This document shows positions 1 through 5,639 of a stretch of DNA of 6,574 nt, piece after piece (positions within the stretch are counted from its first letter, which is position 1; every line of letters begins with the position of its first letter). The position numbers were made by a program, and so were the translations under genes. A model generated the notes under the pieces. It worked only from the letters and a program-made list of their open reading frames with translations, had not been told where the DNA came from and made no database searches. The stretch spans positions 1-6,574 of the forward strand of contig CAIKQM010000280.1 of assembly GCA_903829565.1 (NCBI GenBank). Direction: 5' to 3'. The DNA is from an uncultured Planctomycetota bacterium. Lineage in GTDB: Bacteria > Planctomycetota > UBA1135 > GCA-002686595.

Positions 1-308
1 GCGATCCACTGTTCCGTATCCTTGACACCTTCCCCGGTCACGCCGAGGACAGTCAGGCCCTTGTCACCCCAACGCTCTTGTAGCTCGTTGAGATGCGGGA
101 CCTGGCTTCCGCAAGGGCCTCACCAATAGGCGAAAATTTCGATGAGGAGCGCACGACCAGCATAGTCATCGAGGCTCTTCGCTTTGGTTTGCGAGAAGCC
201 CTCGAGTTGCGAAGCAGGCAGCGGCGCTCCCACACCCTTCTGTGCGACCGTGGCCGCAGCGAGAAGCATCACGACCAAGGCCGTGCGCAGGAGTTGCTTG
301 AGGTTCAT
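1..308 (-). CDS. Exported TlpA/thioredoxin-like selenoprotein (UxxC), 3' end beyond window
   Basis: This is a predicted extracytoplasmic thiol/selenol-disulfide oxidoreductase of the TlpA/redoxin group. The ATG at 308..306 gives Met-Asn-Leu-Lys-Gln, then a hydrophobic stretch (about residues 6-22) typical of a signal peptide. The thioredoxin fold follows: a hydrophobic strand ending in FAYW (59-62), an in-frame TGA as codon 63, then GPC (64-66) and GSQVPHLNEL. Forty more open codons run to the window edge and include LTVLGVTGE, the strand after the first helix in this family. The motif thus reads W-U-G-P-C where relatives have W-C-x-x-C. I read TGA as selenocysteine because homology continues without a frame change; TGA is the normal stop of three neighbouring genes, so it is not reassigned. 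The gene lies 37 bp after the rlmA-like gene and may share its transcript; no clear Shine-Dalgarno is visible. Alternatives are a nonsense mutation or a sequencing error (TGC to TGA). The family is fairly sure, and Sec is likely. Confidence -1.
89..122 (-). promoter_or_regulatory. Candidate bacterial SECIS hairpin overlapping and following the UGA
   Basis: In the minus-strand RNA, UGCGG (113..109) pairs with CCGCA (98..94), closing a 10-nt apical loop AAGCCAGGUC. The outer bases UGAG (122..119, including the UGA) can pair with CUCA (92..89), leaving a 5-nt against 1-nt internal bulge. Bacterial SECIS elements lie directly 3' of the UGA inside the coding region and present a guanine-bearing loop to SelB. 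Here the loop contains AGGUC, with its G pair 18-19 nt after the UGA; from memory this resembles the AGGUCU apical loop of E. coli fdhF. The stem is short and the loop is larger than usual. It was folded by eye only, so this is supportive rather than decisive. Confidence -1.
120..122 (-). other. In-frame UGA, probable selenocysteine codon (Sec63)
   Basis: The minus-strand codon at 122..120 is TGA, between TGG (Trp62) and GGC-CCT-TGC (Gly64-Pro65-Cys66). It sits exactly at the N-terminal, attacking cysteine of the thioredoxin CXXC motif, the position most often replaced by Sec in redox selenoproteins. The reading frame on both sides is thioredoxin-like and needs no frameshift. That position-specific replacement is the main argument for recoding rather than random gene decay. 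Confidence -1.
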
Positions 309-345
309 GCTGTCTAGTCTACGCGACAGCAGGCCGCAGGTCTCG

Positions 346-1170
346 CTAGCTACGCAGCTCAAACACCCGCACGTCGTGGCGCGCTACGACCTCTTGCGTA
401 GCCAGCGCATCCAACAGGTCACGCTCTTTGCGGCGTGCCAAGCGGTAGGTCGCGGCGGCTAAAGCCCTTAAGCCCTCACGGTCTAGGCTGACCCGCTCTT
501 CCACGCGCTCGCGCGCACAGCATGCAAAGGCCGGCGCGAACTCGACTTCCAGACCCGCTCCCCCGGGCAGGTCCTCGGCGCGGCCCAAGACCAGAGCGCG
601 CAGCTCCGCCATGTCATCCGCGGCGGGCACCACCACGATCACACGTCCAGTCGGTTTGACAATGCGCGCCATCTCGGCCACGGGCCGGCGCGCATCGATA
701 CTCGCCACCAGATCCATGCTCTGGTCTTGGAAGGGCAAGCCGCGGTCGGCGTTCGCCACCACGATCGTGGCGCAGCGCCGGCGGGCGGCGCGTTGCACCG
801 CTGCGGCCGAGAGATCCACGCCATACAGCTCATGAGCCAACGGGCTCTGAGCCAAGCGCGCCAAAAGGGCACCGCCGCCACAGCCCACATCCACCACGCG
901 CCCCGCAACGGCATGACGCGCGACCGCTTCCAACACCGCTGTTCCAAGCCCGCGTTGCAGCAACTCTTCGCGAGCCGCAATCGACTCCTCAGCATCCCCC
1001 GGCGTGCGCGAGCGCGCATCTTGCGGCTGGGCCAAGTGGTACCAACCGCCGCGGGCGCGATCGAAGGAATGCTGGGCAGCGCACACCAGCCGCGCGCCAT
1101 CCGCACACAGCGGACGACCGCAACCACGCACGGTGCAGCGCAACGGAGTCAGGGCCGACGGGTGTGTCAT
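346..1170 (-). CDS. rlmA: RlmA-like 23S rRNA (guanine-N1) methyltransferase
   Basis: This 274-residue protein is a probable SAM-dependent methyltransferase acting on a guanine in a 23S rRNA hairpin (G745 in E. coli RlmA), in the cytoplasm. The N-terminus has a zinc-ribbon pattern C12-x4-C17-x12-C30-x3-H34 followed by SFD. Remembered E. coli RlmA has C-x2-C-x12-C-x3-H and HQFD, so the last three ligands match in spacing. RSRTPGDAEE (about 53-62) and the following Arg-rich helix match RlmA's RSRDPGD segment, which separates this family from generic Class I methyltransferases. The SAM-binding motif VVDVGCGGG is at 92-100, a GVDLS acidic loop at 117-121, GLPFQDQSMDLV at 144-155, and ARIVKPTGRVIVVVP near 168-182. 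Its length equals that of RlmA. The ATG start (1170) has no strong Shine-Dalgarno. It is downstream of the DUF350 gene but separated from it by a hairpin, and upstream of the selenoprotein gene. The exact target base is inferred from the family only. Confidence -1.
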   Translation of the reverse strand: MTHPSALTPLRCTVRGCGRPLCADGARLVCAAQHSFDRARGGWYHLAQPQDARSRTPGDAEESIAAREELLQRGLGTAVLEAVARHAVAGRVVDVGCGGGALLARLAQSPLAHELYGVDLSAAAVQRAARRRCATIVVANADRGLPFQDQSMDLVASIDARRPVAEMARIVKPTGRVIVVVPAADDMAELRALVLGRAEDLPGGAGLEVEFAPAFACCARERVEERVSLDREGLRALAAATYRLARRKERDLLDALATQEVVARHDVRVFELRS

Positions 1171-1194
1171 GAGAACTAGACAACTGCCAAAGCA

Positions 1195-1226
1195 CAGGGC
1201 GAAGCCGCTTCAGCGACTCCGCCCTG
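1195..1226 (-). terminator. Terminator-like hairpin after the DUF350 gene
   Basis: The minus-strand RNA from 1226 to 1195 folds into a continuous 14-bp stem with a UGAA tetraloop (1212..1209). Two of the pairs are G·U (1219/1202 and 1216/1205). On the plus strand those same positions are C·A mismatches, so the structure is fully paired only in the minus-strand transcript. It starts 21 nt after the DUF350 stop codon. The 3' flank is UGCUUUGG, a weak U tract, so termination may be incomplete and allow some read-through into rlmA. Confidence -1.
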
Positions 1227-1247
1227 CACAGACTAGCGTGATGCGTC

Positions 1248-1844
1248 TCAGATCAGCGCGTTGATCAGCGCGGTGATGCCCGAGCTGACGCCCGACACAC
1301 CCGACGCGATCAGTTCCGATGCGCCAACCAAGATGCCGGCGTAGACGATGCCGATGGCCACGTTGCCGCCACGGAACTCCTGCTTCTCGTCGATGTCCTT
1401 GGTGAACTTGTCCATCGCCTTGAAGGTCCACGAGATGGCCAGACCGGCGACCGCGATGGCCACCACGAGGTTGGCGATACCGCCGATGAGCGCGCCGATG
1501 CCGCTCGAGAGGTCACCCTTGACCAAGGTGGTCAAGCCGGCCGTCATGCTGTCCACGCCGCCGGCGACGACGTTCGTGTAGGCAACCACGGCGCCAGCGG
1601 CGAGCAAGGCCACGGCCATGTTCTTGCGCTTGATCTCGCCCCAAATGTCGATGCCGTCGATCATCTTCGAGACGACCGACAGACCTTGGTTGATCGAGAA
1701 GGTGAAGATCGCCAACGAGACGACCAGCTGCAGCAGGCCGAGCACGAGGCCAACAAAGGCGCCGCCCAGCGAATCGCCACCAGTGGCGGCAGCGGCTTCT
1801 TGGACGGTGAGGGCGAGGGCGGGAGTGAGCATGGATTCGATCAT
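1248..1844 (-). CDS. DUF350-family four-helix inner-membrane protein
   Basis: This is a 198-residue integral membrane protein of the DUF350 (YjfL-like) type; its molecular function is unknown. Predicted membrane segments are at about residues 27-50, 75-97, 113-138 and 161-186. It is an internal duplication: residues 36-97 and 122-183 align without gaps at an offset of 86. In each half a helix ends in a charged loop (Glu70-Ile-Lys-Arg-Lys-Asn75; Glu156-Phe-Arg-Gly-Gly-Asn161), followed by Asn-x-Ala and a glycine/alanine-rich helix, the usual DUF350 signature. I chose the ATG at 1844..1842 because GGGGAA lies 9-14 nt upstream; Met5 (1832) is an alternative. The frame stays open further upstream, but only as antisense of the divergent peptidase gene. 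Codon use is strongly C/G-ending (AAG for Lys, almost always ATC for Ile), compatible with high expression. The gene is probably monocistronic, given the hairpin after its stop. Family assignment is from remembered sequence pattern. Confidence -1.
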   Translation of the reverse strand: MIESMLTPALALTVQEAAAATGGDSLGGAFVGLVLGLLQLVVSLAIFTFSINQGLSVVSKMIDGIDIWGEIKRKNMAVALLAAGAVVAYTNVVAGGVDSMTAGLTTLVKGDLSSGIGALIGGIANLVVAIAVAGLAISWTFKAMDKFTKDIDEKQEFRGGNVAIGIVYAGILVGASELIASGVSGVSSGITALINALI

Positions 1845-1979
1845 GGTGGTTGTGTTCCCCAAGATTGGGGCCAAAGAGAATGCGAACCACCCCCCCCTCG
1901 CGGCAAGTACACCCCGCGTGAGGCCCTCTGGCGGGGTCGCCAAGGCCGATTTTGGCCTGCACGCGGTTAGGCTGGCGGG
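1845..1979. promoter_or_regulatory. Divergent intergenic region, presumably carrying both promoters
   Basis: These 135 bases separate the starts of the minus-strand DUF350 gene and the plus-strand peptidase gene, so both promoters probably lie here. No close match to a sigma70 promoter is visible. On the minus strand, TTGCCG followed 18 nt later by CATTCT is a poor candidate. The region also has a run of eight C (1890-1897), a 7-bp dyad (1911-1937) and a small hairpin (1943-1958: AGGCC, loop GATTTT, GGCCT) just before the peptidase start. Only the layout is firm. Confidence -1.
1911..1937. repeat. Inverted repeat, 7-bp arms, in the divergent promoter region
   Basis: ACCCCGC (1911-1917) and GCGGGGT (1931-1937) are perfect inverted repeats around a 13-nt centre. 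The centre itself contains GAG-GCC-CTC (1920-1928). It lies 42 nt before the peptidase start and 66 nt before the DUF350 start. It could be an operator for a dimeric regulator of either gene or an mRNA leader hairpin. In GC-rich DNA a 7-bp dyad can also occur by chance. Confidence -1.
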
Positions 1980-4223
1980 ATGCGCACTCTCGCGAGCTTG
2001 GTCATCCTCGCTGCCCTGACGGCGGCTTGCCACACCCCTCAACCCAGCGTGGAGCCGACGCCTGCGGACACACGCAAGCCGCTGACCTTCGAGGCCCTCT
2101 ACGGCCCCGAGCGTGTCAACTTCTCTGGACGGCCGCAAACGGACCAGCGCTGGCTGGATGGTGCGAACTTCCTCGTGCAGCAGGATGGCAAGTGGTGGCG
2201 CGTGGCCGCCGAGAGCGGCGCACGCAGTGAGTTGTGGACCGATGCCAAGCTGGCTGAGTCCTTGCGTGCTGTGCCTGGGCTGACCGATGCACAACGCACG
2301 AGCCTGACGCGCGTGGCCCCCGAGCGCATGAATGCCCAGCGCACGGCGCAGTGGTTCCAACATGCCAACGACCTGTGGGTCGCGCGCCTCGATGGCACAC
2401 CGGCGGTGCGCATCAGCGACACGCCGCAAGTCAGCGAGGTGGAGGTGGACTTCGCCCCCAACGGCGCGCACCTGGCGTACGTTGCGGCCAACGACTTGTG
2501 GGTGGGTCATGCCACGGAGGGCGGTGCGCAACGCATCACCAGCGATGGCAGTGAGAATGTGCTCAACGGGATCCTCGATTGGATCTACCAAGAAGAGCTG
2601 TATGGCCGCGGCAACTTCCGTGGTTGGTGGTGGTCGCCGGATTCGCGAGCGATCGCCTACCTGCGGCTGGACCAAACCAAAGTTCCGCGCTGGACGCTCG
2701 TTGATGATGCGGCCGAACCGCACATCGTCGAGACCAACCCCTATCCGCGGGCAGGCGAGCCGAATCCAGTCGTCAGTCTGCGCACCCACAGGCTCGACCA
2801 GCCTGAGGCCGTGGGCATCGTCGACTTGAGCGCGTGGACCAAGGACGAACCGCTGGTGGTCGATGTGTCGTGGTCACCGGACAATCGTCTGGCATACCAA
2901 GTGCAAGATCGCGAGCAACGCTGGCTGGAGTTGTGGCTGGCGGACAAGGACGGCCGCAATGCGCTGCGCCTGCTGCGCGAAGAAGGCGAGGCCTGGGTCG
3001 AGCGAGTGGACGATGCGCTGCGTTGGTTGAGCGACGGCAGCTTTGTGTGGTCCAGCGAGCGCGATGGCTGGCGCCACCTGTACCACTATCGGGGTGCAAC
3101 GCTGCTGCGCCAACTTACCCGTGGAGAATGGGAAGTCCGCACCGTACACGGCATCGATGAAGGCCGTCAAGAAATCTGGACATCCGGCACCTACAAGAGC
3201 CACATCGGATCGGACTTGGTGGTCGTCTCCCTGCAAGGTGGCGAACCGCGCCTCCTGACCAGCGGCACAGCTACGCACTCGGTCAATGTCTCCAAGGACT
3301 GGTCGCTGTATGTCGATGCCTACAGCACCAGCAACACGCCCACGAAGGTGGCGCTACGCAACCGCACGGGTGCACTGGTGCGCATGCTGGATGAGAATCC
3401 GGTACCCGCCTTGGAGGAATGGCGTTGGACCCCGCCTCAGCTTGTGCAGGTCCCCACGCGCTCGGGCTTCCTGATGGAGGCGAGCCTCGTGCGCCCGCCT
3501 GACTTCGATCCGACACGCAAGTACCCCGTGTTGATGCTGGTCTACGGCGGGCCGCATGCACCTACCGTCAAGAATGCTTGGGGCGGCACGCGATTGATGT
3601 TCCAACAGCTGCTGGCTCAGCGGGGCGTGGTGGTTTTCGCCGTCGACAATCGCAGCGCATCGGGCAAGGGCTATGTGGCCACAAAGGTCTGCTACCAGTC
3701 GTTCGGCAAGCATGAGCTCGAGGACTTCGAGGATGCACTGGCGTGGTTGAAGACCCAAGGCGGCGTCGATGCCGAGCACGTAGGCATCAGCGGCTGGAGC
3801 TTTGGAGGCTTCATGGCTTCCTATGCGCTAACGCACTCGCAGAGCTTTGCTCTGGGCATCGCCGGTGGTTCTGTGACTGACTGGCATGACTACGATTCCA
3901 TCTACACCGAACGCTACATGCGCCTGCCGAGCAACAATCCTGCCGGCTACGCCTCCACCAGTGTGGTCAAAGCTGCGCCGGCCTTGTCAGGACAACTTGT
4001 CCTGGTCCACGGTGCGATCGACGACAATGTGCACCCGGCCAACACGATGAAGCTTGTGCATGCGCTACAGCGCGCAGGCAAGCTCTTTGAGCTGATGCTC
4101 TACCCGCGCCAACGCCACGGCGTCACGGAACCGGCACTATCCGTCCACTGGCAGAAGCTGCAACTCGACCTCGTGCAGCGGCACTTACTGGCGGGAACCG
4201 CGCTCGAGAATCGCGGTCGTTGA
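1980..4223 (+). CDS. Dipeptidyl peptidase IV-type serine peptidase (S9B), probable lipoprotein
   Basis: This 747-residue exported enzyme is predicted to release X-Pro or X-Ala dipeptides from peptide N-termini. The N-terminus, with Arg2 and a hydrophobic run ending ALTAAC (Cys17), resembles a lipoprotein signal. The lipobox is imperfect, with Thr at -3, so it may be envelope-anchored. An S9 beta-propeller spans roughly residues 95-480. It contains DWIYQEELY with Glu205-Glu206, the double Glu that binds the substrate amino terminus in DPP-IV, followed by the GWWWSPDSR blade motif. The alpha/beta hydrolase domain (about 485-740) has oxyanion Tyr522 (VYGGPH), nucleophile Ser607 (GWSFGGF), Asp681 (GAIDDNVHP, with Asn683) and His713 (RQRHGV), so the catalytic triad and exopeptidase Glu pair are intact. 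Length is normal for the family. The ATG at 1980 is preceded by a GGCGGG tract. It is divergent from the DUF350 gene, and its last 39 bp overlap the 3' end of hldE in convergent orientation. Confidence -1.
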   Translation: MRTLASLVILAALTAACHTPQPSVEPTPADTRKPLTFEALYGPERVNFSGRPQTDQRWLDGANFLVQQDGKWWRVAAESGARSELWTDAKLAESLRAVPGLTDAQRTSLTRVAPERMNAQRTAQWFQHANDLWVARLDGTPAVRISDTPQVSEVEVDFAPNGAHLAYVAANDLWVGHATEGGAQRITSDGSENVLNGILDWIYQEELYGRGNFRGWWWSPDSRAIAYLRLDQTKVPRWTLVDDAAEPHIVETNPYPRAGEPNPVVSLRTHRLDQPEAVGIVDLSAWTKDEPLVVDVSWSPDNRLAYQVQDREQRWLELWLADKDGRNALRLLREEGEAWVERVDDALRWLSDGSFVWSSERDGWRHLYHYRGATLLRQLTRGEWEVRTVHGIDEGRQEIWTSGTYKSHIGSDLVVVSLQGGEPRLLTSGTATHSVNVSKDWSLYVDAYSTSNTPTKVALRNRTGALVRMLDENPVPALEEWRWTPPQLVQVPTRSGFLMEASLVRPPDFDPTRKYPVLMLVYGGPHAPTVKNAWGGTRLMFQQLLAQRGVVVFAVDNRSASGKGYVATKVCYQSFGKHELEDFEDALAWLKTQGGVDAEHVGISGWSFGGFMASYALTHSQSFALGIAGGSVTDWHDYDSIYTERYMRLPSNNPAGYASTSVVKAAPALSGQLVLVHGAIDDNVHPANTMKLVHALQRAGKLFELMLYPRQRHGVTEPALSVHWQKLQLDLVQRHLLAGTALENRGR

Positions 4224-5639
4224 GCGCCCCGGCACCAAAGGCGCGAGGTGCACCACACCGCCGTGGGACTCGACCCACTCGCGCCCGACAACTCCCTTGT
4301 CGGCCCAATCCGCGCCCTTGACCAACACATGCGGAGTGACGCGCTGAATCAACTCCAGCGGTGTATCCGCACCAAAAGCCACGACTCCGTCGACGCACTC
4401 CAGCGCAGCGAGCACACCCATGCGGTCCTCTAGCGGATTCACAGGTCGCGACGGGCCTTTGGCGCGCGCCACCGAGGCGTCATCATTGACCGCCACGAGC
4501 AACACATCGCCCTTCGAACGCGCCCACTTGAGGTAGGTCACGTGCCCTAGGTGCAGCACATCAAAGCACCCGTTGGTGAAGACGATGCGCTTGCCCTGCT
4601 TGCGCCACTGGGCCACGCGCCCATCCAACGAAGTGGTATCGAGCACCTTGCCCGCGTCGTGGCCTTCGCTCGAAAGGTGGGCGAGCAACTCTTCGCGCGT
4701 GACAGCGTGCGTGCCAAGCCGGCCCACTACAATCGCCGCCGCCTCGTTGGCGAACTCCACCGCCGTGGCCAGGTCCAAGCGTGCCGCCAAGTGGAAGGCC
4801 AACTGCGCCACCACCGTGTCACCTGCACCTGTCACGTCGTACACAGCGCGCGCCTGCGCCGGCACATGCCCGCGCACACCCCGCTGATCTTGATAGTAGA
4901 TGCCATCGGCGCCCAGCGTGATGACCGCGGCATCCAACTGGGCGATGCGCATCAGCTCCTCGGCGGCTTGCGGCAAATCAGCATGCTTGCCGAGCTTGCG
5001 ACCGAGCGCTTGCTCGGCCTCTTTCTTGTTAGGCGTGACGAGCGTGGCACCTTGGTAGCGCGCGTAATCGTCGCCCTTGGGATCGACGAGCACAGGGACT
5101 CCTGCGGCGCGCGCTTCGCGGATCGCGCAGGCGATCACGGCCTGCGTCAAAACGCCTTTACCATAGTCCGACAGCACCACAGCCTGCGCAGCCCGCACCT
5201 GCTGGGGCAGCACTGCCAACAGAGCCTGCAACGCTTGGCCGGAGACAGCTTGTGCATCTTCCCAGTCCACGCGCAACATCTGCTGGGGCCCCGACATCAT
5301 GCGCGTCTTCTGCGTGGTCGGACGCGTGGCGTCCAGCACCAAGCCGCTCACACCGATGTGCTGCTCTTCCAGCAACGCGCGCAAGGCTCGCCCCCAGCCG
5401 TCATCGCCTACGATGCCGACCACTTCGACCTGAGCACCCATGGCCACGAGGTTCACCGCCACGTTGCCGGCGCCACCGACCTTCTCCTCGCTACGCCGCG
5501 CAGTCAGCACCGGAATCGGCGCCTCCGGCGAGATGCGCGACACTTCACCTGAGACGTAGCGGTCGAGAATCAAGTCACCAATGATCAATACCCCGGGGCG
5601 CGGGGCGGCTTGCAGTGCCTGTACCAGTTGCTTGTTCAC
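4185..5639 (-). CDS. hldE: Bifunctional HldE: heptose-7-phosphate kinase / heptose-1-phosphate adenylyltransferase
   Basis: HldE phosphorylates D-glycero-D-manno-heptose 7-phosphate at C1 and, after phosphatase action, transfers AMP to heptose 1-phosphate, giving the ADP-heptose precursor of the LPS inner core (cytoplasm). The N-terminal PfkB/ribokinase domain (about 1-320) shows IIGDLILDRY (19-28), VGGAGNVAVNL (54-64), VDPKGDDY and the anion-hole motif DVTGAGDT with catalytic Asp274. The C-terminal nucleotidyltransferase domain (about 345-484) has TNGCFDVLHLGH (355-366) with the HxGH pair His363/His366, then RPVNPLEDRM and the terminal GRSTTAILER. The 484-residue length fits the two-domain enzyme, so kinase and transferase are fused here, as in E. 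coli. The start is GTG (5639..5637): it overlaps the hldD stop as GTGA and has GAGG 7 nt upstream. The 3' end overlaps the convergent peptidase gene by 39 bp. No key residue is missing. Confidence -1.
   Translation of the reverse strand: MNKQLVQALQAAPRPGVLIIGDLILDRYVSGEVSRISPEAPIPVLTARRSEEKVGGAGNVAVNLVAMGAQVEVVGIVGDDGWGRALRALLEEQHIGVSGLVLDATRPTTQKTRMMSGPQQMLRVDWEDAQAVSGQALQALLAVLPQQVRAAQAVVLSDYGKGVLTQAVIACAIREARAAGVPVLVDPKGDDYARYQGATLVTPNKKEAEQALGRKLGKHADLPQAAEELMRIAQLDAAVITLGADGIYYQDQRGVRGHVPAQARAVYDVTGAGDTVVAQLAFHLAARLDLATAVEFANEAAAIVVGRLGTHAVTREELLAHLSSEGHDAGKVLDTTSLDGRVAQWRKQGKRIVFTNGCFDVLHLGHVTYLKWARSKGDVLLVAVNDDASVARAKGPSRPVNPLEDRMGVLAALECVDGVVAFGADTPLELIQRVTPHVLVKGADWADKGVVGREWVESHGGVVHLAPLVPGRSTTAILERGSRQ

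Noticed and set aside
120..122. UGA read as tryptophan by genetic code change
   Set aside because: DUF350, peptidase and hldD genes in the same window all end in TGA at family-typical lengths, so TGA is a stop in this organism.
120..362. An 80-codon ORF ending at the TGA, as a complete small protein
   Set aside because: It would end just before the active-site residue, while the redoxin homology continues in the same frame after the TGA. Its first codons also lie inside the end of rlmA; the ATG at 308 is the better start.
1890..1897. Run of eight C as a phase-variation tract
   Set aside because: It is short, in a GC-rich intergenic region, and not placed within a clear promoter spacer or coding frame.
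1845..2789. N-terminal extension of the DUF350 frame to a 513-residue protein
   Set aside because: The extension is antisense to the well-supported peptidase gene, has no recognisable domain, and the membrane protein has its own ATG with an upstream G-rich ribosome site.
4224..4244. GCGCC/GGCGC dyad after the peptidase stop as a terminator
   Set aside because: It has only 5 bp with an 11-nt loop, no T tract, and lies inside hldE coding sequence.
4551..5552. 333-codon plus-strand open frame
   Set aside because: It lies wholly opposite hldE, is His/Arg-rich low-information sequence, and is a typical GC-rich shadow frame.
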